NCBI RefSeq assembly: GCF_029210375.1
Contig: NZ_JARGER010000041.1
Location: 1 to 45,516 of the forward strand
Reading direction: 5' to 3'
From: Nocardioides sp. YIM 152315
GTDB lineage: Bacteria; Actinomycetota; Actinomycetes; Propionibacteriales; Nocardioidaceae
DNA: 45,516 nucleotides
Shown: piece by piece, positions 23,680-31,810 of the stretch
How positions within the stretch are numbered: position 1 is the first letter of the stretch
Layout: each line of letters starts with the position of its first letter
Made by a program: the position numbers and the translations under genes
Notes under the pieces: model-generated
Database searches by the model: none
What the model was told of the DNA's origin: nothing
The model's input: the letters and a program-made list of their open reading frames with translations, nothing else

Positions 23680-24681
23680 TCAGGCCCGGCCCGCGGCCTT
23701 GAGGTCGCGGCGCAGCTCCTTCGGCAGCGCGAAGATCAGCGACTCCTCGGCGCTGTGCACGGCCTGCGCGTCCGGGTAGCCGCGCTCGGCGAGGTAGGCG
23801 AGCACCCCCTGCACCAGCGCCTCCGGCACGCTCGCGCCGGAGGTCACGCTGACCGTGCCGACCCCGTCGAGCCAGGCGTCGTCGATCTCGGAGGCGTCGT
23901 CGACGCGGTACGACGCGCCGGCGCCGGCCTCGAGCGCGACCTCGACCAGGCGCACCGAGTTCGAGGAGTTGCCGGAGCCGACCACGATGACGAGGTCGGA
24001 CTCCTTCGCGATCTCCTTCACGGCCAGCTGACGGTTCTGGGTCGCGTAGCAGATGTCGTCGCTCGGCGGGTCGAGCAGCTCGGGGAAGCGCTCGCGGATC
24101 GCGGCGACGGTCTCGAGGGTCTCGTCGACCGAGAGCGTGGTCTGCGAGAGCCAGGCGACCCGGGCGGGGTCGCGGACCACGATGTCGGCGACGTCGTCGG
24201 GCCCCTGGACCAGCTGGATGTGGTCGGGCGCCTCGCCCGCCGTGCCCTCGACCTCCTCGTGGCCGGCGTGGCCGATGAGCAGGATGTCGTAGTCCTCGTT
24301 CGCGAACCGCTTCGCCTCGTGGTGGACCTTGGTGACCAGCGGGCACGTCGCGTCGATGGTCTTGAGCGAACGCTCGTCGGCCTGGCGGTGCACCTCCGGG
24401 GAGACGCCGTGCGCGGAGAACACCACGGTCTCCCCCGCGGGCACCTCGTCGAGCTCCTCGACGAAGATCGCCCCGCGCGCCTCGAGGTCGGAGACGACGT
24501 GCTTGTTGTGGACGATCTGCTTGCGCACGTAGACGGGCGCGCCGTACAGGTCGAGCGCCTTCTCCACCGTGATGACCGCGCGGTCGACGCCGGCGCAGTA
24601 GCCCCGCGGCGCCGCCAGCAGGACGGCCCTCTCGGCCTCCTCCGGCGACAGGATCGCGGGCATGCCCATCTCGGTCGTCAT
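23680..24681 (-). CDS. ispH: 4-Hydroxy-3-methylbut-2-enyl diphosphate reductase
   Basis: 333 residues. The three iron-sulfur cysteines are C29 (GYCAGV), C113 (DATCPLV) and C211 (DICYATQNRQ); substrate-site histidines occur in IVHNKHVV, and HAGHEEVEGTAGE is conserved. It is the last enzyme of the MEP pathway, making IPP and DMAPP. I chose ATG 24681 because TAGACT lies seven bases upstream (leaderless); further upstream reading runs into the divergent xseA. Two later in-frame ATGs (24669, 24663) are less well placed. Confidence 0.97.
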   Translation of the reverse strand: MTTEMGMPAILSPEEAERAVLLAAPRGYCAGVDRAVITVEKALDLYGAPVYVRKQIVHNKHVVSDLEARGAIFVEELDEVPAGETVVFSAHGVSPEVHRQADERSLKTIDATCPLVTKVHHEAKRFANEDYDILLIGHAGHEEVEGTAGEAPDHIQLVQGPDDVADIVVRDPARVAWLSQTTLSVDETLETVAAIRERFPELLDPPSDDICYATQNRQLAVKEIAKESDLVIVVGSGNSSNSVRLVEVALEAGAGASYRVDDASEIDDAWLDGVGTVSVTSGASVPEALVQGVLAYLAERGYPDAQAVHSAEESLIFALPKELRRDLKAAGRA

Positions 24682-24727
24682 GGCGTCCAGTCTAGGAGTG
24701 TCGGCCCGATCCCCTAATCTCGCCCGC
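24682..24727. promoter_or_regulatory. Divergent leaderless promoters of ispH and xseA
   Basis: Minus-strand TAGACT (24689-24694) is seven bases before the ispH ATG; plus-strand TAATCT (24715-24720) is seven bases before the xseA ATG. The whole intergenic region is 46 bp. Confidence 0.6.
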
Positions 24728-25963
24728 ATGGCCATGGAGACCTCGCCGGAGTCGCCGGCGCCGGTGCGGCAGATCGCCAACGCGATCGCGGGCTGGGTCG
24801 ACCGGCTCGGCGCGGTGTGGGTCGAGGGCCAGGTGGCGCAGGTCAGCCGCCGGCCGGGCCTGAACACCGTCTTCCTCACCCTGCGCGACGCGGTCGCCGA
24901 CATCTCGGTGCCGGTGACCTGCTCGCGGGTGCTCTTCGACGGCCTCAACCCACCCGTGGTCGAGGGCGCCAGCATCGTGGTGCACGCGAAGCCCTCCTAC
25001 TACGCCAACCGCGGCACCCTCTCCCTCTACGCGCGCGACATCCGGATGGTCGGGCTCGGCGAGCTGCTCGCGCGGCTCGAGCGACGCCGCCAGCTGCTGG
25101 CCGCGGAGGGCCTCTTCGCCGCGGAGCTCAAGCGGTCGCTCCCCTTCCTGCCCGGCACGGTCGGGCTCGTCACCGCGCCCAAGAGCGCCGCCGAGCGCGA
25201 CGTGCTCGACAATGCCGAGCGGCGCTGGCCCGCGGTGCGCTTCGAGGTCGCGTACGCCGCGATGCAGGGCCCGCGCTCGGCGGCCGAGGTGATCGAGGCC
25301 GTCGAGCGCCTCGACCGCGACCCCGCGGTGGACGTGATCGTCGTCGCCCGCGGCGGCGGCTCGGTCGAGGACCTGCTGCCCTTCTCCGACGAGGCCCTCG
25401 TGCGGTCCGTCGCGAAGGTGCGCACCCCGGTCGTCTCCGCGATCGGCCACGAGCCCGATCAGCCGCTGCTCGACCTCGTCGCCGACGTCCGCGCCTCCAC
25501 CCCGACCGACGCCGCCAAGCTCGTCGTGCCCGACGTCGCCGAGGAGCTCCGCAACGTCGAGCGCGCCCGCGAGCGGATCCGCGGCGCGCTGGCCGGCTGG
25601 ATCGCGCGCGAGCAGGCCGGCCTCGAGGCCCTCCGGTCGCGCCCCGCCCTCGCCGACCCGCGCACGCTGCTGGACGCACGGCTCGACGAGGTCCGCCGGC
25701 TCCGCGACCGGGCTCGCCGCACCTTCGAGCACCGGCTCGACCGCGCCGCCGACGAGATCGACCACCACCGCGCCCGCGCCCGGGCGCTGTCGCCGCTCGC
25801 GACGCTGCAGCGCGGGTACGCCGTGCTGCAGGACGCCGAGGGCCAGGTGGTCACCTCCGTCGCGGACGTGGCGGCGAGGCAGCGGATCAGCGTGCGGGTC
25901 GCCGACGGCCGGATCCACGCGACCACCACCAGCACCGAGGAGCTCGATGGCCAAGAAGACTGA
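24728..25963 (+). CDS. xseA: Exodeoxyribonuclease VII large subunit
   Basis: 411 residues: N-terminal OB-fold (about 12-110, WVEGQVAQVSRRPG), catalytic domain with VTAPKSAAERD, VIVVARGGGSVEDLLPFSDE (about 203-222) and AIGHEPDQPLLDLVADVRASTPTDAA (about 238-263), then a long coiled coil and the C-terminal RGYAVL segment. With XseB it degrades single-stranded DNA to oligonucleotides. The true start is ATG 24728, seven bases after TAATCT; an ATG at 24662 lies beyond this promoter and inside ispH. It overlaps xseB by 17 bp. Confidence 0.96.
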   Translation: MAMETSPESPAPVRQIANAIAGWVDRLGAVWVEGQVAQVSRRPGLNTVFLTLRDAVADISVPVTCSRVLFDGLNPPVVEGASIVVHAKPSYYANRGTLSLYARDIRMVGLGELLARLERRRQLLAAEGLFAAELKRSLPFLPGTVGLVTAPKSAAERDVLDNAERRWPAVRFEVAYAAMQGPRSAAEVIEAVERLDRDPAVDVIVVARGGGSVEDLLPFSDEALVRSVAKVRTPVVSAIGHEPDQPLLDLVADVRASTPTDAAKLVVPDVAEELRNVERARERIRGALAGWIAREQAGLEALRSRPALADPRTLLDARLDEVRRLRDRARRTFEHRLDRAADEIDHHRARARALSPLATLQRGYAVLQDAEGQVVTSVADVAARQRISVRVADGRIHATTTSTEELDGQED

Positions 25964-26177
25964 GCAGCCCCAGCAGCAGGACGAGACCCCGTCGTACGAA
26001 GAGGCGCGTCAGGAGCTGGTCGAGGTGGTCCGCGCCCTCGAGGCCGGAGGCACCACGCTGGAGGAGTCGCTCGCCCTGTGGGAGCGCGGCGAGCAGCTCG
26101 CCACGATCTGCCAGGACTGGCTCGACGGCGCCCGACAGCGGCTCGACGCGGCGATCGAGGCCGACCAGGACGGTTGA
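25947..26177 (+). CDS. xseB: Exodeoxyribonuclease VII small subunit
   Basis: 76 residues, standard length. The XseB signature SYEEARQELVEVVRALEAGGTTLEESLALWERGEQL occupies about 16-51 (two helices), followed by CQDWLDGARQRLDAA. It binds the coiled coil of XseA. The start lies inside the xseA end, an arrangement common for this pair and implying coupled translation. Confidence 0.96.
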   Translation: MAKKTEQPQQQDETPSYEEARQELVEVVRALEAGGTTLEESLALWERGEQLATICQDWLDGARQRLDAAIEADQDG

Positions 26178-26211
26178 GTCGGGACTTCCGGACACTCGAG
26201 TCGGGACTTCC
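26176..26211 (+). repeat. Direct repeat after xseB
   Basis: GAGTCGGGACTTCC occurs at 26176-26189 and again at 26198-26211, a 22-bp period. It lies in the 102-bp gap between xseB and the GNAT gene, upstream of the GNAT -10 hexamer. Confidence 0.5.
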
Positions 26212-26266
26212 AGCCACAGTTCGGGCGCCCAAGCCGAGGAGCGGCGCGGGCGAACGTCGGGGACCC

Positions 26267-26279
26267 TAGAATCTGCCAC
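26267..26279 (+). promoter_or_regulatory. Leaderless -10 of the GNAT gene
   Basis: TAGAAT (26267-26272) then seven bases to GTG 26280; no ribosome-binding site. Confidence 0.6.
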
Positions 26280-26906
26280 GTGGCAGCACGAAGCCGGCCC
26301 ACCGACGTGCGCCCCTACCGCCCCGGGGACCGGCAGGACCTCTACGAGGTGTGCGTGCGCACCGGCGACGGCGGCGCGGACGCCACCGGGCTCTTCACCA
26401 CCGACGACCTGCTGCCGGACGTGTTCCTCGGCCCCTACCTCGCGATCGAGCCGGGGCTGGCGTTCGTCGTCGACACCGGCGAGCGCGCGAGCGGCTACGT
26501 CGTCGCCGCCGCCGACACCGAGCGCTTCGTCGCGGAGCACCGGCGGCGCTGGCTGCCGCGGTTCGCGGCGACGTACCCCCTCACCGAGCCGGCGACGACC
26601 CCCGAGGAGCGCCTGGTCCTGCTCGGCCACCGCCCCGAGGCGATGCTCGCGCTCGCCTCCGACCGCTATCCCGCGCACCTGCACATCGACCTGCTTCCCG
26701 ACGTCCAGGGGCGAGGCCTCGGACGGGCGCTGATCAGACTGCTCCTCGGTGCGCTGCGGGCGCGGGGGGTTCCGGGCGTCCATCTCGGGGTCGGCGCGCG
26801 CAACACCGCGGCGATCGCGTTCTACGAGAGGCTGGGCTTCGCGACGCTCCCCGCGCCCGACGACGCGACGGTCGTGCTCGGTCTGTCGACCTCGACGCAG
26901 GTGTGA
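26280..26906 (+). CDS. GNAT-family N-acetyltransferase
   Basis: 208 residues. The acetyl-CoA motif A LPDVQGRGLGRALIRLLL lies at about 138-155, followed by VHLGVGARNTAAIAFYERLGF, the motif B region. The N-terminal part (VRPYRPGDRQDLYEVCVRTGDGGADAT) resembles the acetyltransferases annotated near beta-N-acetylglucosaminidase. Substrate unknown. The GTG start at 26280 is set by the leaderless TAGAAT. It is convergent with the DUF4245-like gene, with a six-base gap. Confidence 0.9.
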   Translation: MAARSRPTDVRPYRPGDRQDLYEVCVRTGDGGADATGLFTTDDLLPDVFLGPYLAIEPGLAFVVDTGERASGYVVAAADTERFVAEHRRRWLPRFAATYPLTEPATTPEERLVLLGHRPEAMLALASDRYPAHLHIDLLPDVQGRGLGRALIRLLLGALRARGVPGVHLGVGARNTAAIAFYERLGFATLPAPDDATVVLGLSTSTQV

Positions 26907-26912
26907 GCGGGT

Positions 26913-27479
26913 CTACGGAGCCAGTGGCGCGGTGGTCAGCGACTCGACGAACGTCGTGAGCTCGTCGGGATCGCCCGAGCTGTAGACGAGGACGGTGTCG
27001 TCGCCGAGCTCGGTGGTCCACGCATGGTCGTCGTCGGTGTCGTCCCAGCCGGTCCAGGTCGCGAGGTCGGTGGTGAGGGTCTCGCCGGTCTCGCTCGCGC
27101 CGTCGCCGACGTAGGTCCCGAGCAGGGTGCTCTCGGACTCGTCCGCCTGGTGGATGCCGGCGGTGTGGTCGTCGTCGGTGGCGAACACCAGGTCGATCGC
27201 CGGTCGGTCGCCGGACTCGAACGACGCGTCCTTCACGGTCCAGCCGTCGGGGAGCGCGGGCGGGTAGACCGGCTCCAGCCCGAGCTGCTGGATGCTGGTG
27301 ACCATCTCGACGTAGTCGATGTCGGCCGGCTCGTACTCCGGGGTGTCCCGGAAGGTCCCGCGGAAGACGATGATGCCGAAGACGACCAGCACCAGCACGA
27401 TCATCGACCCGACCAGGCCGCCGAAGGACCGCTGGTAGCGACCGGGCTTCCCGGTCGGTGCCGTCTGACTCACCCGCAC
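26913..27479 (-). CDS. Membrane-anchored DUF4245-like protein
   Basis: 188 residues with one N-terminal transmembrane segment (about 20-41, GGLVGSMIVLVLVVFGIIVF) and an extracellular domain beginning YVEMVTSIQQLGLEPVYPPALPDGW, the pattern of DUF4245 proteins found beside glpX and xseB in actinobacteria. Function unknown. The start may be GTG 27479 or GTG 27473; the second has GAGGAT six bases upstream. Here the usual xseB-DUF4245-glpX neighbourhood is split by the permease and molybdate genes. Confidence 0.82.
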   Translation of the reverse strand: MRVSQTAPTGKPGRYQRSFGGLVGSMIVLVLVVFGIIVFRGTFRDTPEYEPADIDYVEMVTSIQQLGLEPVYPPALPDGWTVKDASFESGDRPAIDLVFATDDDHTAGIHQADESESTLLGTYVGDGASETGETLTTDLATWTGWDDTDDDHAWTTELGDDTVLVYSSGDPDELTTFVESLTTAPLAP

Positions 27480-27510
27480 ATCCTCACAGGTCGGACCGAC
27501 CCGGGTGGCC

Positions 27511-27522
27511 TAGGGTCTCCGC
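27511..27522 (+). promoter_or_regulatory. Leaderless -10 of the ArsB/SLC13-type permease
   Basis: TAGGGT (27511-27516), six bases before GTG 27523. Confidence 0.6.
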
Positions 27523-28758
27523 GTGCCCGCCGTCGACGTGATCCCCGTCGCGGCGCTGGTCGCCCTGCTCCTCACGGCCTACGCACACCCGACCGGTCGG
27601 GTGGAGGCCGTCGTCGGCCTCGCGGCCGCGGCGGCGACGCTCGCCACCGGCATCCTGGCCTGGTCCGACGTCGAGGACACGGTGCGCCACCTGGGCCCGG
27701 TCGTGCTCTTCCTCGTCACGATCCTCGTCGTCGCCGACGTCTGCGGCCGGGCCGGGCTCTTCCGGGCCGCCGCCGCCCGCGTGCGCGACGCCGGCGACGG
27801 CCGGCCGCTCCCGATCTTCACCGGCGTCTTCCTGCTGGCCGCCGCCGTCACCGCGGTGCTCAGCCTCGACGCCACGGTCGTGCTGCTCACGCCGGTCGTC
27901 GTCGCGGCAGCGGTCGGCACCGGTACGTCGTACCGGCCCGGCGCGCACGCCTGCCTGCGGATGGCCAACTCCGCCTCGCTGCTGCTCCCGGTCTCCAACC
28001 TCACCAACCTGCTGGCGATGCCACACCTCGACCTCACCTTCGGCGGGTTCGCCCTGGCGATGGCGCCGGTGCTCGCGGTCGTGCTCGTCGTCGAGTACGT
28101 CGGGCTGCGGCTGCTCTTCCGGCGCGAGCTCGCCGAGACGCCCGAGCCCGACGGTGTCCCGGAGCGACCGCCGCTGCCCGTGACGCCGCTCCTCGTCGTC
28201 GTGCTGATGCTCGCCGGGTTCGGCGTCGGGTCGCCGTTCGGCGTCGAGCCCTTCTGGGTCTCCGGTGCCGCCGCCCTCGTCCTCACCTGGTGGGGCCGTC
28301 GCCGCGGGCTGCTGGTGGTCGGCGACGCCGTGAACGCCGCACACCCGGCGTTCGCACTGTTCGTGCTCTGCCTGGGCGTCGTGGTCGCCGCGATCTCGAC
28401 CGGCTTCCTCGGCGACTGGGTCGCCGACGCGCTGCCGCGCGGGACCGGCTTCGGGGCGCTGCTGGCGATCGCGCTGATCGCGACGGTGCTCGCCAACCTG
28501 CTCACCAACCTGTCGGCCACGCTGCTGCTGCTCCCCCTGCTGGCGCCCCTCGGCGACACCGCCGTGCTCGCCGCGCTGCTCGGCCTCAACATCGGCTCCG
28601 GCCTGAGCTACACGGGCTCGCTGGCCAACCTGCTGTGGCGTCGCGGCATGGTGCGCCTCGGACACCCGCCACCGCTCCGCGAGTTCCACCGGGTGTCACT
28701 CGCGATCACGCCGATCAGTCTGCTTTCCGCAGTTGCGACACTCTGGCTGGTCAGATGA
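27523..28758 (+). CDS. ArsB/SLC13-type (ion transporter superfamily) permease
   Basis: 411 residues with about ten to eleven hydrophobic segments and a two-fold repeat: SLDATVVLLTPVVVAAA...ANSASLLLPVSNLTNLLAM in the first half and VLANLLTNLSATLLLLPLL...GSGLSYTGSLANLLWRR in the second. The Asn-Leu-Thr-Asn hairpin motifs fit the arsenite/SLC13 group. No arsenic regulator or reductase lies beside it, so an arsenite role is unproven; sulfate, dicarboxylate or another anion is possible, and the neighbouring molybdate genes make an oxyanion plausible. The GTG start is leaderless. Confidence 0.85.
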   Translation: MPAVDVIPVAALVALLLTAYAHPTGRVEAVVGLAAAAATLATGILAWSDVEDTVRHLGPVVLFLVTILVVADVCGRAGLFRAAAARVRDAGDGRPLPIFTGVFLLAAAVTAVLSLDATVVLLTPVVVAAAVGTGTSYRPGAHACLRMANSASLLLPVSNLTNLLAMPHLDLTFGGFALAMAPVLAVVLVVEYVGLRLLFRRELAETPEPDGVPERPPLPVTPLLVVVLMLAGFGVGSPFGVEPFWVSGAAALVLTWWGRRRGLLVVGDAVNAAHPAFALFVLCLGVVVAAISTGFLGDWVADALPRGTGFGALLAIALIATVLANLLTNLSATLLLLPLLAPLGDTAVLAALLGLNIGSGLSYTGSLANLLWRRGMVRLGHPPPLREFHRVSLAITPISLLSAVATLWLVR

Positions 28759-28782
28759 CCGCATCTGCGGCATGATTCCCGC
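28727..28782 (+). promoter_or_regulatory. Twin inverted repeats and promoter of the molybdate operon
   Basis: CGCA-GT-TGCG (28728-28737) and CCGCA-TC-TGCGG (28759-28770) have centres 32 bp apart. TGGTCA (28748-28753), a 17-bp spacer and CATGAT (28771-28776) form a promoter, with GTG 28783 six bases later. The second repeat lies in the spacer, the position MerR-type operators take. Confidence 0.55.
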
Positions 28783-29178
28783 GTGACGACGTACCGGATC
28801 GCGGAGGCTGCCGAGCTGCTCGGCGTCAGCGACGACACCATGCGGCGCTGGGTGGACGCCGGCCGGGTGGCCAGCAGCCAGGAGGACGGCCGCACGGTCG
28901 TCCCGGGTGCCGGGCTGGCCGCCTTCGCCGAGTCGCTGGCCGACCACCCCGACCGGGAGGCCACCCGCGCGGCCGCGGTGAGCGCCCGGAACCGGCTCTC
29001 CGGGATCGTCACCAAGGTGGTCAAGGACCGGGTGATGGCCCAGGTCGAGCTGGTCTGCGGCCCCTACCGGATGGTCTCGCTGATGAGCACCGAGGCGGCC
29101 GAGGAGCTCGGCCTCGAGCCCGGCGTGCGAGCCATCGCGTCCGTCAAGTCCACCAACGTCGTCGTGGAGCGCCCGTGA
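28783..29178 (+). CDS. MerR-type HTH plus TOBE (molybdate-binding) regulator
   Basis: 131 residues: an HTH at about 3-45 (YRIAEAAELLGVSDDTMRRWVDAGRV) and a Mop/TOBE domain at about 66-129 (SARNRLSGIVTKVVKDRVMAQVELVCGPYRMVSLMS). This domain pair occurs in small molybdenum-responsive regulators and pterin-binding proteins; molybdate binding is inferred from the TOBE fold. It overlaps modA by four bases, so it probably senses molybdate for modABC. Leaderless GTG start, with two inverted repeats upstream. Confidence 0.9.
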   Translation: MTTYRIAEAAELLGVSDDTMRRWVDAGRVASSQEDGRTVVPGAGLAAFAESLADHPDREATRAAAVSARNRLSGIVTKVVKDRVMAQVELVCGPYRMVSLMSTEAAEELGLEPGVRAIASVKSTNVVVERP

Positions 29179-29939
29179 AGTCGAAGTTCGCCCCGGCCGC
29201 CGCCCTCGCCCTGACGCTCCCCCTCGTCGCCTGCGGGGGTGGCGACGAGGGGGCCGACGGCTCCACGACGCTGACCGTGTACGCCGCGGCGTCGCTGACG
29301 TCGACGTTCGAGCAGATCGCCGACGAGTTCGAGGCCGAGCACGACGGCGTGGAGGTCGAGCTCGACTTCGGTGGATCCTCCGACCTGGTGACGCAGATCC
29401 AGGAGGGCGCGCCGGCCGACGTCTTCGCGTCCGCGGACACCGCGAACATGGACAAGCTCGTCGACGCCGACCTGGCCGGCGCGGACCCGCAGGACTTCGC
29501 GACCAACGTCCTCGAGATCGCGACCCCGCCCGACAACCCGGCCGGCGTCCAGGACTTCCAGGACCTGGGCGAGAGGGGCCTCCAGCTCGTCGTCTGTGCC
29601 CCCGAGGTGCCGTGTGGCGCCGCGACCGCCACCATGGCCGACGACCTGGGCGTGACGTTGCATCCGGTCAGCGAGGAGCAGTCGGTGACCGACGTGCTCG
29701 CCAAGGTCACCTCGGGCGAGGCGGACGCCGGCGTCGTCTACGTGACCGACGTGACCGCGGCCGGCGACGCCGTGCACGGCGTCGAGTTCCCGGAGTCGGG
29801 CAAGGTCGTGAACACCTACCCGATCGCGCCGGTCGACGGCAGCGACGAGTCCGACCTCGCGTCCGACTTCATCGAGTTCGTGCTCGGCGACACGGGCCAG
29901 CAGGTCCTGCAGGACGCCGGCTTCGGTGGGGCAGCCTGA
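29175..29939 (+). CDS. modA: Molybdate ABC transporter binding lipoprotein
   Basis: 254 residues. Lipoprotein signal with lipobox LVAC (C20). ModA landmarks: LTVYAAASLTSTFEQIADEFE (about 32-52), VELDFGGSSDLVTQIQEGAPADVFASAD (about 59-86) and a C-terminal YPIAPVDGSDESDLASDFIEFV segment. The serines in AASLT and GGSSDL are those that hold the oxyanion. GTG 29175 overlaps the regulator stop. Confidence 0.95.
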   Translation: MKSKFAPAAALALTLPLVACGGGDEGADGSTTLTVYAAASLTSTFEQIADEFEAEHDGVEVELDFGGSSDLVTQIQEGAPADVFASADTANMDKLVDADLAGADPQDFATNVLEIATPPDNPAGVQDFQDLGERGLQLVVCAPEVPCGAATATMADDLGVTLHPVSEEQSVTDVLAKVTSGEADAGVVYVTDVTAAGDAVHGVEFPESGKVVNTYPIAPVDGSDESDLASDFIEFVLGDTGQQVLQDAGFGGAA

Positions 29940-29943
29940 GGGC

Positions 29944-30735
29944 GTGGCACGCCGCGAACGGCACGTCGGGCTCCCCGGCTGGATCTTCGTCCCGGCCGCG
30001 CTCGGCGCGGCCCTGGTGCTGCTCCCGCTCGCCGGGATGGTGTCCCGGGTCGACTGGTCCGGCTTCTGGTCGCTCGTCACCTCCGACTCGGCGCTGACCG
30101 CGCTGTGGCTGAGCCTGCGGACGTCGGCCACCGCGACGCTGCTGTGCCTCGTGCTCGGCGTGCCGATGGCGCTCGTGCTCGCGCGCACCAGCTTCCGCGG
30201 GCAGGGGATCGTCCGGTCGCTGGTGCTGCTCCCGCTCGTGCTCCCGCCGGTGGTCGGCGGCATCGCGCTGCTCTACACGTTCGGACGCCGCGGTCTCGTC
30301 GGTGAGCAGCTGGACGCGATCGGCGTCCAGGTCGCGTTCTCGACGGTCGCCGTCGTGCTCGCCCAGACGTTCGTCGCGCTGCCGTTCCTGGTCGTCAGCC
30401 TGGAGGGCTCCCTGCGCACCGCCGGCGAGCGCTACGAGGCGGTCGCGGCCTCGCTCGGCGCCCGGCCCACGACCGTCTTCCGGCGGGTGACCCTGCCGCT
30501 GGTGCTGCCCGGCCTCGTGTCGGGCGCCGTGCTGTCCTTCGCCCGCGCGCTCGGCGAGTTCGGCGCGACGATCACCTTCGCGGGCAGTCTCGAGGGCACC
30601 ACTCGCACGCTGCCGCTCTACGTCTACAACCTGCGGGTCACCGACCCGGACGCCGCCGTCGCCATGTCGCTCGTGCTCGTGGTGGTCGCGGTGCTGGTGA
30701 TCGCGTTCGCGCGCCCCGGACGGGGGGTCTTGTGA
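29944..30735 (+). CDS. modB: Molybdate ABC transporter permease
   Basis: 263 residues, about six transmembrane segments. The cytoplasmic coupling (EAA) motif is EAVASLGARPTTVFRRVTLPLVLPG at about 165-189, and ARALGEFGATITFAGS is typical of ModB/CysT permeases. I placed the start at GTG 29944, after GAGGGC; GTG 29926 would overlap modA by 14 bases and add six residues. It overlaps modC by four bases. Confidence 0.95.
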   Translation: MARRERHVGLPGWIFVPAALGAALVLLPLAGMVSRVDWSGFWSLVTSDSALTALWLSLRTSATATLLCLVLGVPMALVLARTSFRGQGIVRSLVLLPLVLPPVVGGIALLYTFGRRGLVGEQLDAIGVQVAFSTVAVVLAQTFVALPFLVVSLEGSLRTAGERYEAVAASLGARPTTVFRRVTLPLVLPGLVSGAVLSFARALGEFGATITFAGSLEGTTRTLPLYVYNLRVTDPDAAVAMSLVLVVVAVLVIAFARPGRGVL

Positions 30736-31790
30736 GCAACCTCCACCTGAGCGTCACGGTCGCCGAGCGCGGCGTCGACGTGTCGCTCGAGGTCTCCGCG
30801 GGCGAGACCGTCGCGGTCCTGGGTCCCAACGGCGCCGGCAAGTCGACGCTGCTGGCGGTCGCGGCCGGCCTGCTGCGCCCGGACTCCGGCCAGGTCGTGC
30901 TCGACGGCACCGAGCTCACCGGCCCCGCCACGTGGGTGGCCCCGTACGCGCGGCGGATCGCGCTGCTGGCCCAGGAGCCGTTGCTCTTCCCCCACCTGAG
31001 CGCGCTCGAGAACGTCGCGTTCGGGCCGCGCAGCGCAGGCGTGCCCCGCCGGACCGCCCGCGAGCGGGCCCACCGGTGGCTCGACGAGGTCGGCGTCGGC
31101 GACCTGGCCGACCGCCGCCCCGGTCAGCTGTCCGGCGGGCAGGCGCAGCGGGTCGCGGTCGCGCGGGCGCTGGCCGCCGAGCCCCGGGTGCTGCTGCTCG
31201 ACGAGCCGATGGCGGCGCTCGACGTCGCCGTCCGCCCGGCGCTGCGCCAGACCCTGCGCCGCGTGCTGGCCGACCGGACCGCCGTACTGGTCTCCCACGA
31301 CGCCCTGGACGCGCTCCTCCTCGCCGACCGGGTCGTCGTCGTCGAGGACGGCCGGGTCGTCGAGGCCGGTGCGACCCAGACGGTGCTGACCCGGCCCCGC
31401 AGCGCGTTCGCGGCGCGGATCGCGGGGCTGAACGCCGTGCGTGGCACCTGGCAGGACGGCGCCGTCCGCGGCCCGGACGCCGTGGAGGTGAAGGGGCTGA
31501 CGACGGACCCGGCGCCGGCGGACGGCGCCCAGGTGGTGGCCGTCTTCCGGCCGAGCGCGGTCTCCGTCTACCGCGACCTGCCGGACGGGAGCCCCCGCAA
31601 CGTCATCGCGACCACGGTCACCGACCTCGAGCCGCTCGGTGACCGGGTGCGCGTCCATGCCGCCCCTCGCGCCGGGCAGAGCCTCGCGGCCGACGTCACC
31701 CCGCTCGCCGCGGCAGAGCTCGACCTGGCGCCGGGACTTCGCGTGGTGTTCAGCCTCAAGGCGACGGAGGTCTCTGTCTACCGGGTCTGA
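30732..31790 (+). CDS. modC: Molybdate ABC transporter ATPase
   Basis: 352 residues. Walker A GPNGAGKST at 31-39, ABC signature LSGGQAQRVAVARAL near 134-148, Walker B LLLDEPMAALD near 155-165, H-loop in VSHDALDALLL, and a C-terminal TOBE domain (about 280-350) typical of ModC. It energises molybdate or tungstate uptake by ModAB. GTG start overlaps modB. It ends 20 bases before glpX, which has its own leaderless-type promoter. Confidence 0.95.
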   Translation: MSNLHLSVTVAERGVDVSLEVSAGETVAVLGPNGAGKSTLLAVAAGLLRPDSGQVVLDGTELTGPATWVAPYARRIALLAQEPLLFPHLSALENVAFGPRSAGVPRRTARERAHRWLDEVGVGDLADRRPGQLSGGQAQRVAVARALAAEPRVLLLDEPMAALDVAVRPALRQTLRRVLADRTAVLVSHDALDALLLADRVVVVEDGRVVEAGATQTVLTRPRSAFAARIAGLNAVRGTWQDGAVRGPDAVEVKGLTTDPAPADGAQVVAVFRPSAVSVYRDLPDGSPRNVIATTVTDLEPLGDRVRVHAAPRAGQSLAADVTPLAAAELDLAPGLRVVFSLKATEVSVYRV

Positions 31791-31797
31791 CCACCGA

Positions 31798-31810
31798 TAG
31801 AGTCCGCACC
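31798..31810 (+). promoter_or_regulatory. Leaderless -10 of glpX
   Basis: TAGAGT (31798-31803), seven bases before ATG 31811; no ribosome-binding site. Confidence 0.6.

Noticed and set aside
24817..26733. 638-codon plus-strand frame
   Set aside because: Shifted frame across xseA, xseB and GNAT, all of which are well supported.
27523..28758. Confident arsenite efflux pump (arsB)
   Set aside because: Fold fits, but no ars regulator, reductase or other specific evidence; left as ArsB/SLC13-type.
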